From the NCBI GenBank assembly GCA_015143295.1, contig CM026570.1, forward strand, positions 22,637,250-22,701,249: a DNA stretch of 64,000 nt. Direction: 5' to 3'. Source of the stretch: Tetracentron sinense (taxonomy: Eukaryota > Streptophyta > Magnoliopsida > Trochodendrales > Trochodendraceae). Within the stretch, counting starts at the first letter, position 1, and every line of letters begins with the position of its first letter. Under the pieces are notes generated by a model. That model saw only the letters and a list, made by a program, of their open reading frames with translations, searched no databases and was not told where the DNA came from. Of the stretch, positions 22,471 to 34,772 are shown in pieces. The position numbers and the translations under genes were made by a program.

Positions 22471-22689
22471 GGGAAAAGTAAAAAAATAGGCCTCAAGAAT
22501 TGAAAACCACCCTAAACAGGCTTACCTTTTCAATACTTATTTCTGTAGGCTTACACACCTACGACTCAGTTGCACGTGTGTGAGTTGATGATGTTCGGAC
22601 AAAAATGCCCCTCTCACTGTGTCGCTATGCACTTGTTTCCTTTTTTTTCGACTATCGTTTGAAACGTAATTGAAGAACAGGAGAGAAGA

Positions 22690-23531
22690 CACTACAAAAA
22701 TATAGGCATTTAGCGGCAATATTTTAACGGCGTTTGATTAAAAATGCCTCGAAAGACATTAAAACGCGGCGTTTCCATAGAAACGCTGTCGATTAGATGG
22801 CGGGAACACTCTATTACGGCGTTTATGAAAAAATGCCATAGTTGGGGGACTCTATCACGGCATTTTTTCAAAAAGTGCCGTAGTTGAGGGATTCTATAAT
22901 GGCGTTTTTCTAAAAAGTGACGCGGAAGACATGAGCCTTTGATGGCGTTTTTTAAGTATACTTTACTTGTAAGCTATCAACTGTTAATCGCCTATTGAAG
23001 AAAAAAAGAAGAAACCAGTAGATTTGTATTAGTGACATAAATCTGACACTGTCCATCTCATTCAAGAACACGCTGAAGAAGTGAGTTGAACTTGATTTTG
23101 TGAAGATTTTGAGATTCAATTAGTACATGGGAGTTGAAAAAAGTTTTGGAGATTGATTGATGCAACAAAATAAGGTTCGAAGTAAGGGAGATGTATATTG
23201 CACGAAAAAAGAAAAAGAAAAAGAAAACATAAAATTGGGTGTAGGGAAATAGATCTTAGATCATGCGGACTGGTTATTTGCATGGTGTTCGATACTAGCT
23301 AAAGGTTTTTTTTTCCTTGCTTTTTTTGGCTTTTTTTTTTCCACATGTTCATCTTTGGTCATTTTGCCTGGTTCACCCATCAGTGAACTCTTGTATGTTT
23401 CTTTTTCATATATGCATTGATCATCTTTACCAATCTAAAAACGAAAGGGGAAAAAAAAGACATCTTAGATTTGAGATTTGCTGTGACAATATAGAATTGT
23501 TCAAGTAGTAAATGAGAAAGGTGATATACCG

Positions 23532-23565
<34 letters not shown>

Positions 23566-26500
23566 AGAAAGGTGATATGACTTATGAGGAAACAGGGACT
23601 GCTAACTATTTCCCCTTTTTTTAGGCATAGTGGGATATTCAATAGTGGAATATCCTTGTCCCCAAAAAAATTTCTGGAGGAAGACACACACCGAGCTCAC
23701 CACCGAACCCCTTTTAGGCATAGGTTCCTTCACCCTCTCTCTCTCCATTCTATCACTTTATTTTTTTGTTTTTTCCTTGGCATAGTGACAGAGCCCCTCT
23801 CTCATCTCCATTTGGTGGTGGAAAGGAAGAGAGGGATATCCTCTCTTTACCCTCCCTCTCCGTTCGTGGCCATCTCTAGCAGCAACCACGGCCACCACAC
23901 TGTGCATCTCCATCGCCCTCTTCAGCTCGCCAACAACGGCCACCACCTGTCCACGCCATAAAACAGCGGCGTGTACGCTTGTATCAGCCCCAGAACAATC
24001 CCTGTAACGGCCATCCTGCTGCCTCCTTGACACCTCGAGTGGCCAAGTCCCATCCTTCTCCTTTTCTCCACAGCAGTAGCAGGTGAGTCCTCTTTTCATG
24101 TTCTTTAAATTAGATAGAATTAGATTAGTTAGAAATTATGTTAAGTTTGTTTTGTTAGCTTTGGATTAGTCTTAACTTATGCTAAATCTACTTGTGGTTA
24201 GTTCTTAGGTTAGTTTTAAACTAGGATAAATCAGTTTGTTTTTTGATTAGCTTTTATGTAGCTTTAAATTAGATTCAATCAATTTCTGGATCAGTTTTTT
24301 TTAGATTGGATTAAATGTATTTTGATTAGTTTCTACTAAATCTGGTTTTAGATTAGACCCTAGGGTCAATCTTAAATTAGCTTGTTAAAAAAAATAATAA
24401 TCTGTTTTATGATAGTTCAAAATTTCATTCTTAGTCTTGTGAAGTTATTAGCATGTCAATTCCATTAGCTAGGTTAGCATTAAGGCTGTAATAGGTTAGT
24501 CCTAGTTTAGTCGTTAGAAAGTTTAACATATGATTTTCTCCTAGGTGAGAAATCTACTAAGAGGTAAGCCTTTACTTTTTGAGATTTTCATATTTCAAAA
24601 TAAACGCCGTAATATCTGCTGTAGATTGTAAATGGGAGTAGAAATCCTGTAAGGCATTAGATCCCTCGACCTTCCTCATAAGAGGGAGCACACCATACCA
24701 TTGGAGTAGAGTAGGGCTAGCTGGACCAAAATATCACGAATTTTGTATTGATTCCATATTTAAATTTCGATGAAAATTGCGACTGCAATATATGCGTATT
24801 GCATGTGCATATGCATATACGTATAGATCCATACATATGTATTAAGTACATATCATCCAACATAGGGTTGGTTGGTAAATAGAGATACATGAATTTTCCA
24901 AGGACAATTTAATTCTTAGACAACATTATTTTTTGATCGGTAAATACTATACAACATTCTTATGTCTCAAAGCAGAGGCCCTTATGAATCCATATACAAC
25001 AAAGGGTTGGTGTTAGTGAGGCACTATCTGCATTTTCTAGGGGTCCCAAAGGGTGAAACCTAGTGAGAGGAAGACAAAGACAATGGACCCCAAACGAAGG
25101 TGTCACGCCATTTACGACGGACAAAGAGAGAAAAAGACATTATAAATAAAGTTGAGAGGCCCCTAATCAAGGAGCAGATCTGCTGTGCTTCATAGCCCAA
25201 AAATATCACTAACTGAACTTTCCTAATTGTCCAAGGTTTTTATTCCTGGTTATTACACCACTCTATTCATTGCCAGAATATACAAGACAAGTATACAAAT
25301 ATCAATGTACTGAAATTTTGGATGCTAGTAGAATTCTCTGAGATTTATTCTCTTTAAAAAGACCCTTCAATCTTAGAGCTGCAGTAGTATATTCTTGGAT
25401 CAAGCTTCAAGACCGGAGTCAAAAGGTCGCTGGGCTTGTTGGGCTCTAAAGCTTCATCAAGAACTCTGGCTTAATCTAAATGGGGCATGCACCTATGATC
25501 ACACCATGTAGTATTTTGATCTTTCCAAAATGTGTCTTCCTACAGCATGAAATTTTACCCAACACCATATATATAATGTATGAAATACCTATGACAGGAG
25601 GAATAAACATAATTTTCTACCCAGTTTGAATTTGCATGGTCGTTGGTATTGCAGACACTGATAGGGTCTTTTGGGCCATCCCCTACTGATTGAACAAGAA
25701 TTTTTTTTTTTGAGATGCTAGTTCTGCTTTATGCTTCATTCATGGCTTTCAAGTAAAGCCCTCAATATGGCGTGAAATTGCTTAGATTTGGTGTGGTGTG
25801 CTGTTACTGATGTTTGCATGCATGTTAGTGATTGAATCTTTTTTGCATATTAATTATGAAATCTGTAAATTTTATCATTTCAATATTCTAATAAATAATT
25901 TTATTTAATTGTGTTGTAGGAGGGAGCAGGGAGCACACACTTGTCGAGTTTTAGAGGTGCAGGAGGGAACCAGCAAGATGAAGATAGTTAGACTTACGAT
26001 TTATTGACACTTTTTTATGGACATGTGTATTGTATTATTACATTATGATGGGCACCTGTGATTGGATGTATTTATTTTATACTGATTTTCATGTTGAAAT
26101 TTTTTTTTATATATAATGTCATTATGGACAAGATTTTGTTTATTTAATAATGTTGACAGGTACAACACACAGGTAAAAGAAATATTTATATTGTTGACAG
26201 GTAAAAAAATATTTATATTATTGATAGGTACAAAACAGGTTAAAAAAAAATTGAAAAAAATATTTTCATTTCTTTTTTGTCATGACTATTCGCGGCATTT
26301 GAGAAATGCCATAATTGATATTGGTAACTATAATGGCGTTTATGAAACGCCGTCATAGACTCACCTTTCACGGCGTTTAGATAAACGCCGTGAAAGGTGA
26401 GTCTATGACGGCATTTATCTAAACGCCGTGAAAGGTGAGTCTTTGACGGCATTTATATAAATGCCGTGAAAGGGGAGTCTATGACGGCGTTTCTCAAAAC

Positions 26501-26683
26501 GCCATCATAGAGTGTCATATAACGGCGTTTTTAAAGTGCCGTCAAGATAAATGCCGCGTTTGCCTTCCCCGACGCGAGCAATAACAGCGTTTTATTTGAA
26601 ACGCCGTTATTGACTATAACGGCGTTTTTTGGGTTTTTCACGGCGATTTGAAAACGCCGTTAAAAGTCTGAAATTTTGTAGTG
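22690..26683. mobile_element. CACTA (En/Spm) element, non-autonomous, 4.0 kb
   Basis: The ends are CACTACAAAA at 22690 and TTTTGTAGTG ending at 26683, with the 3-bp TSD AGA at 22687-22689 and 26684-26686. Both ends are packed with the subterminal motif ACGGCGTTT/AAACGCCGT (about 22720-22950 and 26285-26665). No transposase ORF is present. The interior holds CT-rich, GC-richer 5'UTR-like sequence (about 23690-24060), AT-rich 'ttaggttag' sequence (24100-24560), a long A-run (about 23536-23563) and a possible SINE remnant at 24640-24735. Confidence 0.85.
24640..24735 (-). mobile_element. degraded SINE-like segment
   Basis: On the minus strand, CTCCAATGGTATGGTGTG resembles a tRNA A-box region, and the order of phrases parallels the SINE at 45826-45989 (TTTCAGTGGTAAGGTGTG). 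No TSD or A-tail is evident. Confidence 0.35.
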
Positions 26684-26882
26684 AGAAGAAGAAAATGAAG
26701 AAGGAAAAGGGAAAAAGAAGAACAAGAAAAGGGTTCAAGAACAGTTAAACAGGGAATAAGAATTATTCAAGGGCATTTTCAGTCCTCGTTTTCTTCATAA
26801 GTAATATTTGGATGAAATTTCAATTTTTCTTAGTTTAGTTCAAAAGGAATGTTCCTAAATGAACGAATTCGATTAACTACTC

Positions 26883-29800
26883 TGTAGAGACCCAAAACTT
26901 CATGTCTCAATGTTTGTGCACATTGAATGATAAGCTTGATATTCATGTCATGCATTTAATGCATCGACACTTAATGATCCTAAGTTAGAATTAAAACGAC
27001 TAAGTACAGAAATTGTAGGAAGGGTGTGGTTTTAGGAAAAACATAAATGGTCGAATTTTGAAATGATTTTTCCCATAAATGAGTTTTTATAGGTTAAATA
27101 AATATATGTGATTTCATGAGATTTTATTAATAAGTTTAGAATTGTCTAATGGACTATCGAAAATTTTACGTTTGACAGAATTGATCACTTTTAGCCTAAA
27201 ACTGGAAAATGAGATTTTGAAATAGATTTTCTAATATTTTTTTATTTAATCCAAATGGGGGTACTTCCTTATTTTCATTTAAAAATTTTAATTAAATGAA
27301 ATGAAAAATGAAAAACATTTACTTAAATGCTTTAAAGGAAAATAAGTGTGTTGTTGACTAGTGTTGAAAAGAAAAGAGTGTTGTTGTGTGTTGTTGAAGA
27401 AACAAAGTTCGATTTCCAATCCGTTCGAATGAAGCTAGTTTTTATTGTGTTTCCCTGACCCGCAACTACTTCTGTTTGAAAGGGGACCTCCAAGCTTCAA
27501 ACATTTATATCAATTTGAACGAGAGTTGCAATTTTTGTTTTTTTAAAAAACTTGTGTAAATGCGGATTTTTGGGGATTCCAACCCTAGGACTATAAATAG
27601 ACCACCTAATTCGAGGGTTTAGACTACCATAAGACTTTTTACCCAATTTGGCAAGAGAGAAGAGAAAATCCTAGGTTTTCTAAGGGAAGCTCCTTGGGAA
27701 GCAAGAAGATCCAAGTTCTAGCCTTCTCAAGCCCCACTCAAGCTTTAGACTGCTGAATTTCAATCTTGAGAGGTCGATATACTTTCTAATCTAACTCTAG
27801 TTTGTTTTATTACTATGATTTGACAAGATTAAGGTAAGATTATTGAATGTTTAATATAAATATGGGTAGATTAAGAGATTTCAGCTTGGAATGAACTATT
27901 GTTCATGTTTAAGAAATTTTGCTAAACATGATAAGGGAAATAATTGCTGTAGGATAATCAATGATATTGTTTATGTTGATTTGGAAGGTATGAATAGTCA
28001 ATATCTAGCCTAACCTAACTCTATCATGGTGTTTGCATGTCTAAAGAAAATTGGATATGGATTATGGGCTATTATACAAGATTATACATGAATTATTATC
28101 TATTGAGCATAAATTGGGGGTTTACATGTGTTATAAATTCTATTGAGTATGAATGAGAGATTCTATACATGACATGAGGGCTTTACATGTGTTATAAATT
28201 CTATTGAGCATGAATGAGAAATTCTATACATATGACATAAACATGTATTATAAATTCTATTAAACATGATCCTACTATTATGATGTTTTAATGATGTTCA
28301 ACGCTATTGATTCATGAAATTGATAATGAGAAATGATGAAGGCAGGGTGGATGAATTTATATAGTTTTTAATATGGATATTAATGAAAGAGTGAAATGAT
28401 AAGAATTGAATTGTGATATTACTATTATTGTTCATGCCATGGAAATGTGAATTTACAATAATATGTTAACTGTGATTACCATGATAAATTATGCCTTACT
28501 ATATTGTATGGTGATTGATATTCGGGCGGGCCAAAACTTAAAGGAAGGATTCTAGGTTGGGAATTCTCTAACCAGGTAGATGCACCTTAGTGGAGTTTCT
28601 TGGCGGAAGATCGATATCTAATGGATTATTGAGTTCGAATATTAATCACGAATGTTAAATTATGCCTATTTATCTTGTATGGTGATTGACATTCGGGTAG
28701 GCCAAATCTTAGAAGAAGACTTCCAGGTTGAGGATTCATTAACCAGGGAGATGTAACCTGATGGAGGATTTGAATTTAAGGGATGACAAATTTAAATGTT
28801 AATTATGACATTATTGCACAAATTCGCTTGTGTGTTAAGTAAGAAGTCTCACAAGGGCACACATTGGTAAAGTTTGGAGTTAAGCTGGGAAAGAACTGTT
28901 AAGCTGAGAAATAACTGTTAAGCTGGTAAAGAACTGATAAGTTGGTAAAGATCATCATACTTGGGTAGGAATGCATGAGTATTGTTTCGCTGCTGCATAT
29001 GAGCAAATGATTTGGTAAGACTGCAAGGGTATTATTAAGCTGTTTAAAAGCATATGTATGTCTATAAGTATATGATTTCATGATTCCAATTGCATAAGTT
29101 GGTAGGACTGCTCAAAAGCATATGTATGCTCATAAGTGTATGATTTCTTGATTCCAATTACATAAGCTGGTAGGACTACTCAAAAGCATATGTATGCTTA
29201 TAAGTGTATGATTTTAATTGCATAAGTTGGTAAAGCTACTCAAAAGCATATATGTGTGCATAAATGTGTGATCTCATGATCTCAATCGTATAAGTTGGTG
29301 AACTTATTATGCATTGATGAACTTATCATGTGTTGTCGGAACTTATCATGCATTTTCAGAACTTATCATGCGTTGACAAACTTATCATGCGTTCTCGGAA
29401 CTTATCATGCATTGTAGGAAGTTATCATGCGTTGACAAACTTATCTTGCATTGTTGGAAGTTATCATGTGTTGTCAAACATGAATGCTAAATTACAAGTA
29501 CTGAATCATGATATGCTCATATGTTTTCCACACTCTGATTATGTAAATGCCATATGAACCTGTTATTGATTATGTAAACGTTATATGAACCTGTTATTGA
29601 TTATGTAAGTGTCATGTGAATCTGTTATTGATTATGTATTAGTCACATGAATTTGATATTGGTTATGTACTTGAGTTATTGCTCTTGTTAGTTAGATCAG
29701 ATATCCGTAGAATGTTTTCAATGCTCATTCGACCTGTTATTGTTAGCAGGTTTGGAGCCCCAATGAGCCGTAGGTTAAAGAAGTGTACGAGAAGGAGAGA

Positions 29801-30162
29801 GTAGGTGATCTCCGAAAGGAGTAGTGGACTTAGATAGTTTCTTTTGCATATTGTCAGATTTCTATTTCATTAAAGGGATTGTAATAGGTACTTGATACTT
29901 TTGGGGCTATAATGTTGCTTAAGTTTTAACCTTATTGTGGGGATTATTACTGATGATCTAATTGTGGGTAATGTTGGAATTGGTCATAGGTTATACAGGA
30001 TGGTTACTTCATTTAATATATGATTGATCGGTTATTACTATTATTAAGAAATTTTTGTAGACTCGCATTTTAGCATTGCCTTGTATGAAAAATTAAGTAG
30101 GTTTAAGCAGTGTCACGGCCCAATGTCCCATTATGAACAAGGTGAGATTTTAGGGCGTCACA
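26883..30162 (+). mobile_element. solo LTR of family X (plus strand), 3.3 kb
   Basis: It starts TGTAGAGACCCAAAACTT, like the minus-strand copy at 6835, and ends TTTAGGGCGTCACA. A TATA-like 'ctataaatagacc' is at about 27590. No ORF is convincing and no internal region is present. The immediate 5-bp flanks (TACTC and CTTTC) do not match, but TTCGATTAAC occurs at 26868-26877 and again at about 30165-30175. It lies within the left arm of the Mutator-like element. Confidence 0.6.
28500..29660 (+). repeat. several short tandem arrays inside the family-X LTR
   Basis: A diverged pair of about 170 bp starts 'ggtgattgatattcggg' (about 28510 and 28680). Three to four units of about 65-75 bp contain CTCAAAAGCATATGTATG (about 28985-29290). 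About eight units near 21 bp contain AACTTATCATGCGTT (about 29305-29475). Three or more units of about 31 bp contain CCTGTTATTGATTATGTAA (about 29558-29650). Confidence 0.75.
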
Positions 30163-30174
30163 CTTTCGATTAAC

Positions 30175-31094
30175 ATTTCAAACTTAAAAAAAAAAATTGT
30201 AAGATTATCGAGATTGTAACCAGATTTTGTAATTTTATGCCTATTATCGAGATTTTAATACTTTTCGAGATTTTTTTTCAAAAATCAACCTACTCTAGTT
30301 GGTTATCAATATTTTTGTTTGACTATCGATATACTTATTAGATAATCAAGATTGTTTTTTCGATTATCGAGTTGTTATTTTTTTATCGAAAGGACGAATT
30401 TTTATTGTTATAGATTATCAAGATACTTAGTAGATTATCAAAGTTTTTCTTAGATTATCTGTAATTTTTACAAGATACAGTCCAACTTTGTAAACTTAGA
30501 GTTGTCATTAAGGCTCATCATCAACGTAAAGTCTAACTCCATGAACTTTGTAGTCTTCGCACAAACTTTGAAATATAGTTCTCCCTTATGCCTTTGGAAA
30601 AGATGGTGGATTCCTTGCCTAAATTACGGTATCCTAGGCATGTCACTAAGATGCCCAAAGCAACTCTCCATCCACATTCTCTTTCTTTTTGGATGCGCCT
30701 CCAACATAAGTTTTATCTCATCAGACCATGTCATCAAGGAGCATTTAATTGTAGGTTGACAAGCAATTGGAGAATCTTTTCCCTTCCCCTTCCCCTTCCC
30801 CTTTATCTTTATCTTTCCCTTCTCCTTCCCTTTTGCTTGACAACTATTTTTCCCTTATCATTTACCTTTGTTGGATTGGGAGATACACTCTTCTTTATAG
30901 GCATCTTAAAATTGTAAATTATAATTAAATAAACAAATAATCAAAGTTATTGTCGAACACAAAAATAAACAATTGACTATAATCTATGAAAAATCTCGAA
31001 AATCTATGTATAAAAAATCTTGGTAATCAATGAAATTATATCGAAAATCTTTGAAAAATCTCGATTATCTATATAAAATTCTTGATAATCTAAT
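30175..31094. repeat. subterminal repeats and core of the Mutator-like element
   Basis: From about 30190 to 30470 many copies of GATTATCGAGATT-like words read in one orientation. From about 30965 to 31094, and again at 33406-33900, the same word reads in the opposite orientation (AATCTCGATAATC). The inverted arrangement fits subterminal repeats of one TIR element. A coding remnant lies between (minus strand, 30502-30911). Confidence 0.6.
30502..30911 (-). pseudogene. decayed ORF in the Mutator-like element, DUF1985-like
   Basis: On the minus strand an ATG at 30911 opens a short basic segment (MPIKKSVSPNPTKVND), followed by a repetitive Lys/Gly/Glu stretch with a stop and frameshift. Next comes a region with FGHLSDMPRIP, a TAA stop, then HHLFQRHKGELYFKVCAKTT. 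The order 'FGH.xDMP ... HHL ... ELxFxVxGK' resembles DUF1985, a domain found with Ulp1-type protease genes in plant Mutator-like elements. The resemblance was judged by eye and is weak. Longer plus-strand ORFs over this interval show no known features. Confidence 0.35.
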
Positions 31095-31735
31095 TGTAAA
31101 CACCCCAACTTTTCACCCCTATTTTCTCTTTCCACGCCTTTAAAAATCCTTTTCAAAAACCCTCTTTTCCTGTGCTTCGATTTTCAGAAACGCTCCTGAG
31201 GTAAAAAATGATCAAAATACCCCTAAAAAGTTATGAAAAAGTGACATTTTATCTAAAATATTTTTTGAGATTTTATTAGGTCAATTTCGGCTGTTTCCGA
31301 GCTCAAATCGGACTTATAACGCAAAATCAAACTTTCGGTGCACCAAAAAAAGATACGTGGCGAAGCAAAAAAGGGGGTTTACCAAACCTTTTGGGCAGAT
31401 TTTGCTTAGTCTTTTTTTGTATAAACGACAAGATTTTTATAGGATTTTTCATATGGTCATTTATACCATAAACGACCACAGTAAACTGGGTTTTTTGGTC
31501 TTTTTCCTGTATAAACCATCCTACTTTCCGTCATTGTTGACTTTTTTGTCATGGTCGTTTTTCACATAAATGACCAAAGCAATTTTTTAAAACAAACATA
31601 GTTCCACATCAGAAAAGAGGAGGTTTCTCCTCTCTTCCCTTCCCTATAAAAGCCAAAGCCCTCTTTTCAAAATCCTCACCAATTCACACCACTTTTCCTT
31701 GGTTTTTTTGATTCATAGGACTTAGAAAACCCTTA

Positions 31736-32140
31736 GGGTGTGTTCGGTTGAGGGGTAAATGGGTGGGAGAAAGTAAAGTGAAGTAAAGCAAAGTGAAGTA
31801 AAGTGAAGTGAAAGAATTGTATAAATTCTCTTGTGTGTTTGGTTTGAGAGAAAAGTTGAGGAGAAAGCATAAATTTTTCCAAAATTACCCTTTGCTCTCT
31901 TTAGGAATAGTATTCAACAAAAGGGTAGATTTGGAATTGAAAGTTTGTACTTTACTTTTTTTCACAATTCTAGCTTTTTGGTGGAATAAGGTATGAGTGA
32001 AAGTGAGAGAAAGTTGTACACTATTGAGAAAGTTTAAGTTTTACTTTACCTCAAAATTCCTCAAACCGAACAGGGTGAAAGTGGGAGAAACTCCCACTTT
32101 CACCCACTTTCCTTCACATTCCCTTCAACCGAACACACCC
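31736..32140. mobile_element. Tourist-like (PIF/Harbinger) MITE, 405 bp
   Basis: The terminal inverted repeats are GGGTGTGTTCGGTTGA at 31736 and its near-perfect complement TCAACCGAACACACCC ending at 32140. The 3-bp TSD TTA is present on both sides (31733-31735 and 32141-32143), as expected for PIF/Harbinger. The interior is rich in AAGTGAAGTAAAG. It lies inside the 31095 LTR, so it inserted later. Confidence 0.85.
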
Positions 32141-32334
32141 TTAGAGATTTATTTCTCAGGAGTTCGAAGTTTGGGAATTTTGTTTTCTCTAGAAAGCTCT
32201 TTTTTTCTGAAAGTCTACCGGATTTTCGGGTAGGTAACCTTTTATCTCTATCTTGCTTTCAATTTTTACTAGTTTTATTAACTGTTTAAATTCTTGTTTT
32301 TTTAGTCTTTACATTCTAGCTTAGATTGCTTGCT

Positions 32335-32775
32335 TAACCTACCCTGTCAAACCTCTGTCCGAACTTCAGTTCAAACTTAGCCTATCCTGTCGAATCTCTG
32401 TCCGAACCTCGGTTCAAACCCTGGTTCAAACCCTACTTACCTAGTCAAACCTTTATCCGAACCTCGATTCAAACCCTATCAACCTAGTCGAACCTTTGCT
32501 CGAACTTTGGTTCAAATCTAACCTACCCTGCCGAACCTCTGTCCGAACCTCGGTTCAAACCCTGGTTCAAACCCTACTTACCTTAGCCGAACCTCTGTCC
32601 GAACCTCGGTTCAAACACTGGTTCAAACCCTACCCACTTAGTCGAACCTCGGTTCAAACCCTACTTGCCTTAGCCGAACCTCTGTCCGAACCTCGATTCA
32701 AACCCTGGTTCAAACCCTACCCACTTAGTCGAACCTCTGTCCGAACCTCGTTTCAAACCCTCGTTCAAATCCTAT
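32335..32775 (+). repeat. degenerate tandem array of TCGAACCTC/GGTTCAAACCCT units
   Basis: About seven units of 45-65 bp alternate 'cgaacctctgtccgaacctc' with 'ggttcaaaccctggttcaaa'. An open frame here reads repeated RTSVQTLVQTL-type residues, a product of the repeat rather than a gene. Confidence 0.85.
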
Positions 32776-33405
32776 ATATCAGATCCTAACCAAATCCAAT
32801 GCTCTTTAACATGAGCTAAAACTGTCCAAATGCTCCCCGCAAGAGCTTAAAAGGCCCAAACGCTCTTGGATATGAGTTTAAACCATTCAAAAACACCCTA
32901 GCATCCAAAGATAAATCTCAGCTTATCAAACACCCACAATTCAAACAATCAAATCAAACCATCAACTACCCTCTGGAACTACGTGTGGCTTGATTCCACC
33001 AATAGTGGATACGTAGGCAACCCTGATTGGGTTCAGCTCACCTAGGATAGAGCCTTTGTCATATCCCTTCTTATTTCAACATGTACATTATTCTTTATAT
33101 AACATCTGTCAGCATATATATGAAATACAAGCTTCTCTTATGATTTTTCCCACTTTAATTCAGACTTAGGGAGTAGGTAACCATTTCCGGATGAGAGTTT
33201 AGGGGTGCCTAACACATTCCCCTAACTTAAATGAATTTTTACCTTGAACTCTATTTGCAAACTAAAGCCTTATCCAACCTTTTCAGGGATCCTATTTTCT
33301 CTCACAATCTAAATAGGTGGCGACTCTCTCTTTTCTGTATTTTTAGCATTATTTCTCCTCAGGTTCAATCCTGATCGGGAGTGAGGTTGAAATCTCAGGT
33401 CTACA

Positions 33406-33960
33406 CTAACTAAATAACTCGATAATCATCAATCTCGACAGTCTATTTAAAGTTTTGACATTCTAAGCAAAAATCTCGACAATCTAACAAACTATCTTGA
33501 TAAACATTGAAAAGTCTCGAAAATTTGTATAAAATATCCAAACATTAATCTAAGAAAATATTTAGATATTCTACGAAAACCATCTCTAAAAAATCTAAGA
33601 AAACATGAGGTCCATTTGATATAGAAAATCTTGATAATCTAAGGGTATGTTTGGTTGTCGAGTAAATAGGTGAAAACATGGAAATGGAAAGAAAATTTCG
33701 GATTTCTAATACAATTCTTAGTTGTTTTTTATCCAATTTTCTTTTCTTTTCTCTATTTTCACTCATTTTCTCGGCAACCAAACGTAGGGGAAGGGAAAAG
33801 GTCGATAATCCCATAAACTATATTGATAATAGAGTAAACTATCTCGATAATCTACACAAATGTCGATAATCGAGTAAATTGTGTTGGCAATCTTATAAAG
33901 CAAATCATAATTGAGATATTATGGTTGCTAATCTTAAAATAGTGATTATAATCTATAAAA
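33406..33960. repeat. right subterminal CGATAATC tract with a nested small MITE
   Basis: Words close to AATCTCGATAATC recur here in the orientation opposite to 30190-30470. A probable MITE at about 33643-33790 has ends GGGTATGTTTGGTTGTCGAG and CTCGGCAACCAAACGTAGGG, a terminal inverted repeat of about 20 bases with a few mismatches. Its TSD is not clear. Confidence 0.55.
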
Positions 33961-34772
33961 AAAAATGCATCTAATCGAAATGTTCGTTAACTAAGAGCTC
34001 ATTTTTCAACTAACTTTTAATATATGAATTTAAAATAAGAAATAACTTACTCCTCAAGTTGAATACATGGCTGAAACTGGAAAACAATTCTTCTTCTTCT
34101 TATTCATAAGCATGAGAAAATGGGTTTCGAATAGTGAGTTTAACGTTCTGTAGCTTCTTATTGTTCTTCTTCTTCTTATCTCCTTCTTTGTTTTCTTCAA
34201 TGGGGGCTTAATTTAATCTTGGTTGCAGTAGGCACTATTGATCTTGGTTGCAGTAGACGCTATCGAATAGTGGGTTGCAGGTTGAAGGAGGGGGTTTTCG
34301 TCTTCTTCATAGTAGTTGGGAACTGAGTTGAACAATGGGTTTCAAACGAGAGTTAGAGCAATAGGGGCAAGGGCATTTTCGATTGAAATTAAACAACTCA
34401 CACATGCAAATTAGTCACACGTGTGTGAGCCTACATAAATATGTTTTCAAAAAGGAGCTCATAACGGTGTTTTTTTGATTAGTGGGGCTCATTTTTGGAA
34501 AACCCCCAGTTTTATTAGGGTGCTGTTATGAGCACACCAATATTTTCTGATTAAACATCAATTGTATCACTTACTCACTACACACTATTAAAAGATGCTT
34601 AAATTCTATGAGCACACCAAAAAGAATAAAATATCCACAAGTTTTCTATTGTACACCAATTAAAGTGGGCAACCTACTTATGTACATGTACAAATGTTTA
34701 CATGCAATTGAACTTATTAGTTGGGTCTGACTGTGTGTGTTTAGAGAGTGTGTGTTAGTTACATGATATCAT

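Larger units (their letters stand above)
31095..33405 (+). mobile_element. Tat/Ogre-like solo LTR, 2.3 kb
   Basis: It starts TGTAAACACCCCAAC and ends TCAGGTCTACA. The flanks CTAAT (31090-31094) and CTAAC (33406-33410) match at 4 of 5, and removing the LTR rejoins the CGATAATC repeat tract. Its 3' half carries GGATACGTAGGCAACC, GGGAGTAGG and GGGTGCCTAACACATTCCCC, as in the LTR at 1397-4390. A TATA-like CCTATAAAAG is at about 31642. It contains a MITE and a tandem array. Confidence 0.8.
22471..34507. mobile_element. Mutator-like element with long inverted termini, split by later insertions
   Basis: The left arm (22471-22689, continued at 26684-26882 and 30163 onward) is a diverged reverse complement of the right arm (about 33960-34507). 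Matching blocks include TTATTTCTGTAGGCTTACACAC against TTTATGTAGGCTCACACAC, then a GAAGAAGAA-rich part and a 'ttcgatta' phrase, in the same order from each end. Inside lie inverted arrays of CGATTATCGAGATT-like repeats and a minus-strand coding remnant. Without the CACTA and two LTR insertions about 2.5 kb remains. Long inverted termini suggest Mutator; no clear 9-bp TSD was found (CATTTTTAC against AGTTTTATT). Confidence 0.5.

Noticed and set aside
23584-24099. ORFs of 113-125 codons on both strands within the CACTA element
   Set aside because: CT-rich low-complexity sequence; no transposase or host-protein motif.
29305-29475. CRISPR-like array of short repeats
   Set aside because: Directly adjacent degenerate units of about 21 bp without unique spacers, in a plant LTR.
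30502-30917. Plus-strand ORFs of 85 and 109 codons
   Set aside because: Low complexity and no family features; the opposite strand gives a more plausible remnant.
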